The position numbers and the translations under genes were made by a program. DNA of 21,637 nt, from assembly GCA_900618425.1 (NCBI GenBank), contig UZAN01039566.1:94789-116425 (forward strand), given 5' to 3'. Of the stretch, positions 1 through 10,279 are shown in pieces. Source of the DNA: Echinostoma caproni (taxonomy: Eukaryota > Platyhelminthes > Trematoda > Plagiorchiida > Echinostomatidae). The notes under the pieces were generated by a model. It did not search any database and was not told the origin of the DNA. It saw only the letters and a list, made by a program, of their open reading frames with translations. Within the stretch, counting starts at the first letter, position 1; each line of letters begins with the position of its first letter.

Positions 1-41
1 CTCCATCAAAATGATTGGTGATGAATTTGACCTTCTTCGAG
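1..41 (+). CDS. possible 3' end of a coding exon (partial at window edge)
   Basis: Reading from base 2, thirteen codons (SIKMIGDEFDLLR) run open from the window edge. One extra base then precedes GTGAGC at 42-47, a good match to the metazoan splice donor, so the intron would be phase 1. The frame hits TGA just past the donor, which fits an exon boundary. The segment is too short for family assignment, and an open stretch of this length is common by chance. The donor is the main support. The rest of the exon would lie upstream of the window. Confidence 0.3.
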
Positions 42-3000
42 GGTGAGCGCGTACTTGACAACTGGATCGTGATTCGCGTTGTTCTATTTGGTCCTTGTTA
101 TTGACTGTGTAGTCTTAGCTATTAACCTTTGACGCGATTTAAATTTCCATTCATCTGAACTTTTACCCTCGGGCAAGAAAAGAAACTCTCCAGTGTACAC
201 ACCAGTGAAACGTTGTAAGAACCAATTGTCGTTCTGTCATTAAATGTGTGCCATTTGTGAACTGCATCGACACAAAACAAAGCAGAAATAAGCTAAGCGT
301 ATTGGGTTATTGTATCTTGATTGTCCATGGTTAAATGGAAATCACTTGTTAGTATGCACACTAGCCAGCCATCATATATTCATTATATTATTTATATCCG
401 CTGAAATACCTGTAAACGAACTTATCAGTAATTTCCGGCGCCGTTCATTACAATGGCCAAATGGGAAATGATTTATCCGCCTAAAAGTGAACGTGACAAG
501 CTGCGTAAACCTATGGATGGAATTTCCTATTAAATATAGTCATTATTATTTTGTTCGTGGTAAAGTTGGTCCGGTGATCCAAAAATAGACTTTGAGTACA
601 TTGGTTGAGAGCACCTGAAAACATCCTTATTTTTTACAAGGATTATCTAAAGTCTCCTCCACTGGCAAATGCTCCGCTCATCTCAAAGAGTGTCCCTTGA
701 GAGGCCCCCACAATTTTTTACTCATCAAATTTGAGAACTATCCTCCAAACGGAGCCAGTGAGTCAGTGATCACCGCGGTCCCGGATTCAGACGAGTGACT
801 AGCCACCAAATGACTGCTAAATGACCACTAAAATGAGACCACAGATTAACCCAGTTTGCCATCAAGCATGTTTTCTTATCAAGCTACAACGTTCCAAAAT
901 ATACAGTATATGTGTAAGAGGTGGCCTGAAATTCCCCAAACTCTCGGTTTGTTGAACTTCTTGTGTAAATCTTTGTCTTGGAAACAGACGGAGATCAGTC
1001 GCATTAATTGCAGTCACATCTTATCTGTGCGTACACGAAAGCAATAGTTCATGTTAGTCGGAAGTCGCGAAATCAGAACGTCAACTCACCTGGTTCTATC
1101 AGGCAGATGTGGTTGGCATGGGGTGCGTGAACAACTGCGCTGTAGATAGCATCACTGAGTGCTACAACCAAAATACATAGAATCAAATTATCCTTATTGG
1201 GTTTCTCGGGGGATGATTTGTGAAAGAGGTCAATAAAAATCAGTCAGTCAGTGGATCTGCCATAGATCCTTGTTTCCGTGGCGGTCGTGAGATAAACTCT
1301 TGTGCTATCACGAAGAACTGGCACGGAATCAAGTAACCGTCACGAAATAACATGGGTTTTACCGTGGATGTAACCATTGTATAGTTATGGGCGAGCTATT
1401 ACCCTGAAGAATTAGTACACCCACAATGAGCGCCCCAATTTATTGAAGGTCCGGAACCACTTGAGGAATGTTAGGCAGATGTAACAGAGACTTATTATTT
1501 CCATCAAAATAACGAGGACTGTTTATTCTTCACCGGGATGTGTATGGGATGCTAGTGCATGGGCTATATGTCAGTTGAACAAACAGTACCTTTCGGCTTC
1601 ATACTCGCGCTACGCTTACGAGAACCGAGATTCAAACAGGTCATACATTGAATAACAGAAAACAATGTACAACCAAGATAAGCTATCGATGCATTCAAAT
1701 GTATTGGCCATTACCTTCCTGTCTTCGCATGTCCACGTGTTTTAACTCCCTCTCCGCCTTATACCTACTGAAACACACACATACACACGCGTGCACACAT
1801 TAACACGTCATTCTCACCCAGTTGCGAACAATGGTCCACTCATCTGTATACCAGCCAGGAGAAAAAAGTGTTGATAAACTAGTTACACTGTCTCGTGAAC
1901 AAGTATGAATCTCGCCTTCAAATCTATTTGTCACCATATCCCATGAACATATATGATTTCCAATTATAATTCGCATGAAATAAGTGATGGTATGCGAAAG
2001 AGATTTCGCTACAGCAGACATCTTGCATAACATTACTGATCTTTTTCAAATTCATTCCTGGAAATCATTGTTTCCAGTTCTTGCGTTCGCGTCTCCCCAA
2101 GCCGTTGGTGGACAAATTGGATGATGTTATGGGTCTATGGTGCAAATTTACACGATGGTGGTGCATTTGTCTGAATTATCTGGATTGATTGTGTCTTGGT
2201 TGACCGTGCACGCGTTTTTACCCATTTGATCTAGTTACTCAATCGGTATATAGTTTATACGGATGTAGTAAATTCATTGAGTAAAGGACGCAACTCGGTG
2301 TCTTATTGATTGATCAAGCTTAAGTGAATCACAAGAGCTACTGGGTGTCCGGGAGTTGATCTCGATTTGCGACCAACCTGAATAAGTCATGTCTTACTTG
2401 TGCTTAATAGTGCCCTGTCAGGAAATATTTCAAGCAATACTGCACTGAGCGCTAAGGTCTCAGAATTGCGGTAACCTAGCTTTGGCTTGCAAAACAAATT
2501 ATGATAAACTTATAATAAGATGGCTACACCGAAACATCATTATGCTCAGGTTTAGACAAGAACATTTTGAAAATGAACACGGGGAAACGTTTATTCTTTT
2601 CACATGTTCGCATGAATTTGTTGACCCTGGCTGGTCACGAATCCGTCGCCGTGTAATGAATTCAAACAGTCAAGATCACAAACAGTACCGTTATCTTTAA
2701 GAATCGAACGGTATTTCGAATGCATGAATCACCTTCCGTCTAACTCAATGGAAAAGGTTTATAAATCCGATATAAATATTCTTTATTCAAGGCCTCACCG
2801 GATCAGGAATATTTACGGATTGGTGATGAGTCTATAGGTGAACTAAACTGCTGGTCAATGTTGATTGGTCTCCTTCGCGGACGATTTCATTGCGAAAGAA
2901 AAGCATTTGTCAGTCGTGGAAAAAGCCGACTTCTAACGACTGATAAAATAACCCAAAATTATACCGGATAAACCAAACGGATTAGATCAAATAGAACTTT

Positions 3001-4525
3001 CTATATGTAGATCTTCGTTTTAATATGCATCAATCAAGAGTCTATTTCGAAGTGTAGGTCAAAATCTGAACTTGACTGAACATTTTTGGTTCGGATTCGG
3101 TGAAGTGCGTCATATGTTGCAGTGATCATAGGGAATAAAATTTTGAAGTTATGGTGTAGTTGGTCGAAATGATCTTGCTTGAATTCTGAGCATGAAAACG
3201 TATTTCTTTTCCTGGAACTCCAGATACACCGTTTACAATGATACAAAATGACTGAATCCCAATGAGACGACCAATCTTTTTCCAAGTGATGAGAACTACA
3301 CAGTAGCCGTGGTACTCATTGCAAATGCGGGAGTGTTTTAGGGATACCTTCATAAAACAACATTTCGAGGTCAGATAGAGTGAGTAAGTTAACCACAACT
3401 AGAACAAATTGAATTCAGTAAACAAAGTAATTCACGTCACGACTGTAGGATATACAATCCTCATTGAACTGTCCATTAAGCATTGTAGACAACCAGAAGC
3501 GCTATTTCAGTAAAAAGCATTTGAACAATATAAAATTACGCTAAAGTTTTCTGAGTTATTTCCTAAACTCAAAACGTGCTTCGATCTGGGTAACCCAGAT
3601 GCGCGTATAAGATATACCTCCACAAAAGAATCCGTTTCTGATTTAAATGATGGAACCCCGATCCAAAACTTCGCTCATTAAATGGTTAGTATGAAACATA
3701 GAATCACGGGTGAAAGTTGCGGGCGATTCGCTTAGGCTTATCAATCATATCTTTGTTTGCTCAAGTAGAACGATTAAAAATGGTCAAACAGCGAACGATC
3801 CAAGGAAAAGTACGCTACTCAGCGAGAGGGAAATTACTCAGTATACTCTGAAATTGTTCAATACTGGTGGCATAAGCTCCCACGTTGAAACCTCGGGGTA
3901 ATTCGTCGAGCTACTTTTCGTGATGCTTCTCGCTCCTAATGCAGCGGTCTTAGAATGGTACCGTGAGATAGGTGAATAATGAGAGAGCGGAAGGAAAAGA
4001 GTTGATCCATGGATTCACATTCTTCATAACCGCTCACGGCGATTTGAAGCAAGTTTCAGCAGAAGATGGGCGGTTTCAAACTGTTTTCGCAAGAGTGTTT
4101 TCTACTGCATAGAGTACGAAAGCGTTTGTACAGACTTAGTGAAATAATGCGAAAGAAACATACGGTCGTACAAATGTCACAAGTGTATCCAATGTATTCG
4201 GTTCAATAAAATGTTTTTGAATGGGTGTTCTCTCTATTTATTGTACACTTGGGTTGTAGGAAATGTTAGTTTCTCAGATATATTCACTTTAATTGCCTTA
4301 TACAATGTGACGAAAAAAAGAGTTTGTAAAATATGATCAATGTTGAACTGTGACGGATAAAACAAAAAAGCCAGATGTAAGCGCGCCGGTACACAGAGCG
4401 TGGAAATTATTAAACTAGGAGTACTTCAGGCAAATACTTCCGTCTACCATCGACGGTTCACTGTTGGTGTCAATAGTACGACGATAATTAATAATTCCAA
4501 TACGATATATAATGAATTCCGTTGT
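42..4525. other. noncoding stretch (intronic or intergenic)
   Basis: No gene, RNA gene or recognisable transposon was found here on either strand. The longest ORFs are 60-90 codons, lack recognisable motifs and overlap one another, as expected by chance. A CA-rich microsatellite lies at 1773-1800. A 47-codon ORF at 4066-4209 ends on an AATAAA (4205-4210), but its codon content is not convincing. Confidence 0.6.
1773..1800. repeat. short interrupted CA microsatellite
   Basis: A run of CA dinucleotides, interrupted by TA and by a central CGCGTG, spans about 28 bases. It is an imperfect simple repeat with alternating purine-pyrimidine character. Confidence 0.7.
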
Positions 4526-4544
4526 GTGCAAAGCACAAAAGCGT

Positions 4545-4612
4545 GATCACAAAAGCTAGGACGCACTGGGATATTTGTTTTGACCTGGTTGGCTCTCATC
4601 AGCAGTGAGAAT
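4545..4612 (-). ncRNA. hammerhead-ribozyme-like core, copy A (probably inactive)
   Basis: The minus strand shows the catalytic box CTGATGA intact. Stem II is GAGC/GGTC around the loop CAACCA, with one G-G mismatch. The second conserved box reads AAAAC instead of GAAAC. The GUC preceding the predicted cleavage point is present inside GTGCGTCCTAG. Stem III is poorly paired because the 5' side (AAATATCCC) no longer matches GTGCG. An intact first box with decayed partners suggests an old copy of an active ancestor. Confidence 0.6.
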
Positions 4613-4627
4613 CTATCAACTCAACTA

Positions 4628-4639
4628 GAATTCGAAGCC
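4628..4639 (-). promoter_or_regulatory. B-box-like Pol III promoter element of SINE copy A
   Basis: The minus-strand sequence GGCTTCGAATTC closely matches the tRNA T-arm consensus GGTTCGANTCC. No complete tRNA cloverleaf can be folded around it, so this is a derived head and not a tRNA gene. Confidence 0.6.
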
Positions 4640-4668
4640 GGTACCTTACAGATAGAAAGCTTGTATAA

Positions 4669-4682
4669 TAACCACTAGATCA
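4669..4682 (-). promoter_or_regulatory. A-box-like Pol III promoter element of SINE copy A
   Basis: The minus-strand sequence TGATCTAGTGGTTA matches the D-arm region of eukaryotic tRNAs (TRGYNNARNGG-type). It lies about 43 bases before the B box, as in tRNA genes. Confidence 0.6.
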
Positions 4683-4690
4683 CCGGACAG

Positions 4691-7600
4691 TTGATCATTC
4701 TGCTCTTTCCCCTTTGTCTCACTAAGATACAGAGCAACTCGTTCTTTCCTGCTTGCTGTGGGTATCGGACATCGTTTACCTCAATAATAACTATCAGGGC
4801 TACTGTTGGGCTGAAATTATTTCGAAATCAATCTCTTCAAAGATGAGACTAAAAGATGATTGTATTCAAACCTATAGTTATAGGGTGTGCTATTAAAATC
4901 GATTTGATCAGCTTCGCCATGATTAATTAACTGCTGAATCCGGGGACCGATACTCAGCTTCATAGATGAATGCGCATCTATGCTTAGATTCAATCAAAGT
5001 CAAGTAGTTATGTTGAATATATTATGTATTCTATTGAACAAACGAGCAATATAAAGTGTCATTGTGACTGTACTAGTGTTATTCCCACAATTAAAACGGA
5101 ATTCTGTTCGATTTTTGGCCGTTAGAACAAAGAAAAACACAACAATCGTGCTCCTTATACCTAGTGATCTTATACAGTTTTACTTCAGTTCTCTTATTCC
5201 AAGATGAAAAAGCCTCCCGTTTCTAACCATGTATGTATTTTTGAATAGTTACCAACGAACAAAAACGTGATCAGCTCTCGTTTAGTTCTTCAAAGCTAAT
5301 GCTTTTATGCTGACCCCATGGGAATACTGTTTGGTCAGTGCGCATCATAGCTTAGCATCTAGTAATTGCGCTTGTATTAGAATACCATGTGGCAAATACA
5401 CTAGTTTTCGATGCCTTATTAGTTGAACTATATTGATTAAAGTGGAATCAAGTAACCAACTTTCCGATCTTTGTTATTGATCCTAGTCTTCTGTTGTTTA
5501 CAATATAAAGCACGTCATGAAATCATCGAATGCAAGAAACATATTCAATGGGAGGAAAGCTCTGCTGTTGAAAAACCGAACGGTTTAGGTAATGTTTGAT
5601 GAACCAAACAATTTTTCTCAAGTTTCACAAAACTCAACGCATTTCTAACTGAAGCAAAAATAAGGATGAAAAATGCCCCAATAAAACCAAATGACAACAG
5701 AGTTGCGTTCAATAATCAAGGAATACAACAATGTTCTCTAGCCAACCGGCATCTTTATAACATATTAATGTTCATTGAAGAGGTTTTTCCGCCACAGTGT
5801 TGTATATTGTGTATGATCCATAATGTGATAATTTCAGCTCAATAAATATTACGACGGCAACCTGATTGAATAAGTTGCAATGTATTATGATAGTTTTGGC
5901 CTTCTACCGAATTTTACAAGCAAACAATTTCTCTCTCATTTCAAAGAGTACCAAGGCATGTGTAACTAATTTGAACGAGACATTCACTCCCAATTATCTA
6001 CCACACATTTAGGAATATCACTAGCGAAAAAGAGTATATTGCTTAACGTTGAGACTGGAAAATGGGTACAAATTAAATACAATCCTAAAGATAAGCAGGC
6101 AATCGTTTTACACCACAGTTTTTCCATTGCATCAAAAAGAGTGCATTCTAAAAAAATATTCCAGTACACTTTTTGTTCTTTTTTTAATTTCTTTCAAGCA
6201 CAAATTTTGCAGAACGCACTGAATAATAGAACAGATAATAGATACAAACCAATATATCGCGCGGATGTTGTGCAATCTCAGTTGGTAAAATGATCCGTTT
6301 CGGGTACACAGAAGATTGTCATATTTATGAATTCATTTATTTATTTCCATGGTTTATTATTAGAATTACTTAATATGTTCTTATTGCATTTTAGTTATAC
6401 TTCTGCCAACTCGGTATCCTTGGCTTCGGAGTGATTGCGTACGTGTAGAACTCGTGTGCATCAGCATGAGAATACGTAAACTATTTCATATCCCATGCAC
6501 TTGTTGTCCAGTGTGTCCGCAAACCACTTGTAGATTGGTAATACTCGGCTAGAAAGGTCTTTTTATAGTATATTGATTGAACGCGTTCACTCATATATCA
6601 ATTTGGTGTTTCTCGGTTTCCTCGAAGCTTCGAAACTGAGGATCAAACAAAATTTATCACTGGATAATCCATATTTATTGATGACAAACAAAACTTTCTT
6701 TTAGGAACGTACAATGCTCAGTTTATGGTAGAAGATGTCACGTGAGGCACATCCCAATAGTTAATCATCTACGTTAGTTCAAAGCAAAGACCAGCTCCAT
6801 GAAGCAAAACATCAGGCAGCTCGAAACTATCTGCTAGCATCATGATGAAAATCATTTCCGATTCTTTCCAAAGTCGACACACCCAGAACACTGGCAAATA
6901 ACCGGTTATATAAACATATACTGTCACAAAGAAGAATTCTGGTTTACTTACTAAAAACCGAAGAGAAACACTTTCGAGGATGAGGCACGACAACCAACAA
7001 TATAGTGCTGTATACACACATAGGAATAAAATCTAGTTAGAGATTTTTTCCACAGCCCTCTGTTCCAGTATCCCCACACTCAAAACAACCTCATCCACCA
7101 GTTTCACTCTCTTCTTAATCCTCGCGATACTAATTACCACGTGTCTTTTTTGAATAGCCGTTCACGATATCCAACACATTGTATTGATGTCCCCCCCACC
7201 CCTTTGACATTCGTTCACTTGGGATCCATTCACAAGTATTCGTAACCGGCAACAAAAATCTCATAGTTTATTTGTATGAAAATGACGGACCACTTGTTAC
7301 GACATAATCCTCATAATGTTCAGTTGCTAAACGTAATTAAAGGACTCTTTCTATTCAAGTATTAACCTAGTATTTGTAGTTTCATCAAAACTTCATGAAT
7401 TTCCATTCATTGTTATCTGTCGACTGATGTTGAAAAGAAGTGAAATAACTGGAAAAATCCATTGAGTCAAACTATTCTAATTAATCCCGTTAAGTGTTAG
7501 ATTTAATTTCTACCATCTGAATGATGTTCAATTTTTATGTTTCAATGATTTCCGATATATAAACTGAAAACTCTCAACCGTCCCCTTCCTGCTACATGAT

Positions 7601-8836
7601 TTGAAATTAATTAGGAGTTGAAATGCCTTACTTTCTTTCTTAATTTGGTTGAACTAGAGAGCTACCAAATCTCAGGAACTGTATCATGAGATTTATTGAT
7701 GTAAAGCACTCATTTTTACGGTAAAATATATTGACTGCTTTCCTAAATTTCTCCCGCTAAATATGTTTATTCGCTTTTATTTGGGTCCAACTAACTCATC
7801 CTGACAAACTGGACTACCCGTTTATCGAAATACCTGAACCAAATAGCCTCCCAACACAAACCATTTTCGAGAGATCAACCATCAGTCGTAGTTTACATAC
7901 TTATTTTGAACACAAGCGTTTAAGAAATATTTAATGTTATCATGAAATAAGCTCGTTGTCTAAATAAGAACGTACATAGTAGGCGTGTTTAGCGTACTAC
8001 CACAGTTATTTGAAAGAAAATTAAGTTCGACCGATAAAAGTGGAGGAAGATGGAACTTGCGTGTGTAATGAAAATGAGTGCATTTCTGCGATTGCGTAAT
8101 GCAAACTAAACAGATCATGTGACTTACGGAAGCACGATCAATATTCCTCAACCCGGTCCGGCGAATGGCTGTGCTTGAGATGGATCCCAGTTACTATCGA
8201 CTTAGGTAACACCCTCGAGGGGTTTCTTCGGGACCCAACAAGTAAATATGCTGGCGAAATGTATGTTAACCCAGTGTATCATCATTGAAATTCTAGCGGC
8301 ATTTGAGTTCCAACCTCATCAATTGTAAAACAGGATACATTGTGATCTTTAAATCGTTATGGCAACGGACATTTTGATAGGCTTACTTGATTTGCATCAC
8401 ATGGGCATGCCAACGATATACATTCATAGATGGGTTTAATATAAGCAATATTTGTTTATTCTAGTACTGAGTACTTCCTGACTGAGAGAACACAAGGATT
8501 TGCGTAGACATAATAATTGCAGATTTCACCGCGGTGCATCAGACTACTGCATTTTGACGTACCTTGTACCCTTTTGGGTAACCATTACTTGTAGTATCTC
8601 CGCATAGATAGGTGGTTCAGTAAATATGAAATGTTGCTCAGTGATAACTACGTTTGAACGAGTTCTCCGTATGTTTCCAAATCATCAAATGAAAATCCAG
8701 AGGAACAAATGACGGTTAATTGTTTTCATTGCTACGTAGAATCAATTATCTTCTGTACCAGTTTGGTTTGCAACACCAGGTGAAGTAATTTAATGTTTTG
8801 TGTCATTTATTTAGAACATATCCTTTGCTTTCCCAG
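4691..8836. other. AT-rich noncoding stretch
   Basis: No recognisable gene was found on either strand. ORFs at 5984-6293 and 6769-7017 lack motifs and look like chance. A strong pyrimidine tract and CAG (ending at 7055) precede 20 open codons rich in Pro and Ser before TAA at 7116; this is a possible but unsupported exon. A hairpin at 6612-6640 is listed separately. Confidence 0.55.
6612..6640. repeat. hairpin with central 12-bp palindrome
   Basis: CTCGGTTTC (6612-6620) pairs with GAAACTGAG (6632-6640) with one G-T wobble. The intervening bases overlap a perfect palindrome TCGAAGCTTCGA (6622-6633). No gene boundary lies nearby, so its role, if any, is unknown. Confidence 0.55.
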
Positions 8837-8888
8837 CAGACATTTTCCAAAATCCTGAAAGATTTTTGTCCCCGTTTTATTCCCGATA

Positions 8889-9053
8889 ATGCAGTTACTG
8901 AAAACTGATGCTATTGGACACTCACAGCCCTGTGTCCTCATTGTGGTTGATCAGTCCGGGAAATCAATACGATTGACCTTGGCCATCGAAACGGACGGAA
9001 GTGATATGCTCGACCTACAAGGAAAGAACGAAAGAAATTCCGGTTTCCGGTAA
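8889..9053 (+). CDS. candidate coding exon of unknown family, ending at a splice donor
   Basis: A 54-codon open segment runs from ATG at 8889 to TAA at 9051, and the stop is formed by a good splice donor (CCG|GTAAGC, GT at 9050-9051). If spliced, the exon could begin at 8895 after a pyrimidine-rich tract ending in GCAG, giving 155 bases (phase 0 in, phase 2 out). The peptide looks protein-like, with an alternating hydrophobic, strand-like core (CVLIVVDQSGKSIRLTLAIE) and a polar end (NERNSGFR). I do not recognise the family. A rival acceptor at 8836 (TTTGCTTTCCCAG) is stronger but opens a different frame, which stops at TGA 8906. The two readings cannot both be the same exon. Confidence 0.35.
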   Translation: MQLLKTDAIGHSQPCVLIVVDQSGKSIRLTLAIETDGSDMLDLQGKNERNSGFR

Positions 9054-9394
9054 GCCATACTACATTCTCCTCATTTGAGCCATACGAACCTTGTCGGATT
9101 TACGCTCTACGAAGCCTGTAAAGTGTATCGCCCAACCCGTTTTGATCTCGTGTGTCTACCTGCTGCACAATTCTTGAAAGAATCACATCTGTCTGTTTGA
9201 GTCTGTCCCATAAATTTGATTTGTAATGAAAAATAGGTCATGCCTATCAGAAAGGTCGTTCTTGTTCAAATCTGACCGCGACCGAATTATGACCCGTGAA
9301 GAAGGTAGTTTGTGACTCACCTTATATACAAACTCGTGGAAAATTGTTTTCAAAAAGCTCATTTATATACAATCCTTCGTAATTTACAAAAACA

Positions 9395-9720
9395 TTATAA
9401 CCACCTGCTGATGCCGGGAGTGGTTTGCGATGATGTCAGGATCATGCATCTGCTCGAGATCACTGACCGTCAGAAATGTCACTGCGTCCGAAACGTTCAA
9501 TCACAGTACTATCCCCGTCAGTTTTTAATAATGACCGCCAAACTCTGATGTATCTGTACTGTCCTTGGAGTTTATTTGCCCCATGTCGCAAATACCAAAC
9601 ACCATTACATACGACTCCCTGAGAACACGGTATGTTACGCGTGAAAAGCGTTTGCAAGTATGAACCACGAATATCTGACGAAAAAGGGTGAAAAGCAGCA
9701 AATCGAAAGCATTCGCGCAT
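9395..9720. other. GC-richer block of unknown nature
   Basis: This block is visibly richer in GC and CpG than its surroundings. It carries overlapping ORFs on both strands (78 codons plus, 86 codons minus), neither with a motif I recognise. A dispersed repeat or an old coding fragment would explain the composition. I found no second copy in the window. Confidence 0.3.
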
Positions 9721-9947
9721 TGATCAGATTTATAAAACGGGAATTAAATCCTGACCAATCACTGTCTTAAATATTTCTGCAAACTTTTTTAGGCCATATT
9801 CAATGAACTTTAAATCGTTCAAATGAAACCGCATTGATAACTGAACAATCTTTCTAAGAAAAAGATTGCATAAATCATTTTACTTTTTGTTTATCAATGT
9901 GTTTTCCCGTTCGTCTTGATTGTTCCCCGGTGGGTTTTTGCTGGTCT

Positions 9948-10275
9948 ACTAAAGAAAGACTTCAGGTTTCTTCGTTCACGTTTGTCAATCATCGGTCGCG
10001 TGTCTTTTATACTCGTTAATGAGCTATCTAAAAACATTTGAGAACTTCTCTTGTCTACATGTGAAACATTTGCACAGAAAATCCTCTCTGACCACAACCA
10101 TCCTTTACATGACGATTTATATAAATGCTGCTCTCATACGTTTAAGCGTTCTTCTTATCGGTTATTACCCTCTCGCATCAATCTCCACAGAAAATCCCCG
10201 GTTCTCTGTTCTGCCAGATTCCCTATAAGACGAGATCACGTTTCTTCAGAATTTCTCGGTAACCTTAAAAGCTAA
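9948..10275 (+). pseudogene. remnant resembling the C-terminal tail of a LINE reverse transcriptase
   Basis: Two frames must be combined. From 9948 the frame reads KERLQVSSFTFVNHRSRVFY, resembling the RL..L..F...RR.R block that follows the polymerase domain of non-LTR retrotransposons. From 10051 a second frame reads HPLHDDLYKCC, then RSSYRLLPSRINLHRKS and RFPIRRDHVSSEFLGNL. These resemble the terminal region of such proteins, where a basic segment is followed by an RF..S....I..WN-like end. Stops at 10017 and 10039 and the frame change show it is dead. No catalytic FADD-type motif is present. The assignment rests on pattern memory only. Confidence 0.4.
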
Positions 10276-10279
10276 ATTT

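Larger units (their letters stand above)
4530..4690 (-). mobile_element. SINE-like element, copy A: tRNA-derived head plus hammerhead-like core
   Basis: On the minus strand this copy begins with a tRNA-like head. It has an A-box-like TGATCTAGTGGTTA (4682-4669) and a B-box-like GGCTTCGAATTC (4639-4628), spaced as in an RNA polymerase III internal promoter. A linker follows, then a hammerhead-like core with intact CTGATGA (4602-4596), the arm AACCAGGTC, and GTGCGTC before the predicted cleavage site (after the complement of 4560). The tail resembles that of copy C (a GATCACGCTT-like stretch). Copies B and C in this window share the same order of parts and the CCAACCAGGT block. Schistosome SmAlpha elements have the same architecture (Pol III promoter followed by hammerhead). 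Exact ends and target-site duplications could not be set by eye. Confidence 0.72.

Noticed and set aside
453..533. 26-codon ORF starting MAKWEMIYPPKSERDKLRK with a good Kozak context
   Set aside because: It is too short, has no splice or promoter signals and no known family; chance is sufficient.
3034..3398. Two overlapping minus-strand ORFs (83 and 90 codons)
   Set aside because: They have no domain pattern, and the overlap in different frames with Cys/His/Phe-rich content is typical of noncoding AT-rich DNA.
4066..4210. 47-codon ORF ending on an AATAAA signal
   Set aside because: The acceptor before it is weak, the peptide has no motif, and AATAAA overlaps the stop only because the local sequence is A-rich.
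7056..7118. Pro/Ser-rich open segment after a strong acceptor (TTTTTTCCACAG)
   Set aside because: It has only 20 codons, in a pyrimidine-rich stretch that would give Pro and Ser by composition, with no poly(A) signal nearby.
8145..8250. Possible tRNA-like segment with a CCCTCGAGGG hairpin
   Set aside because: It has no A box or B box at proper spacing, and the cloverleaf cannot be folded.
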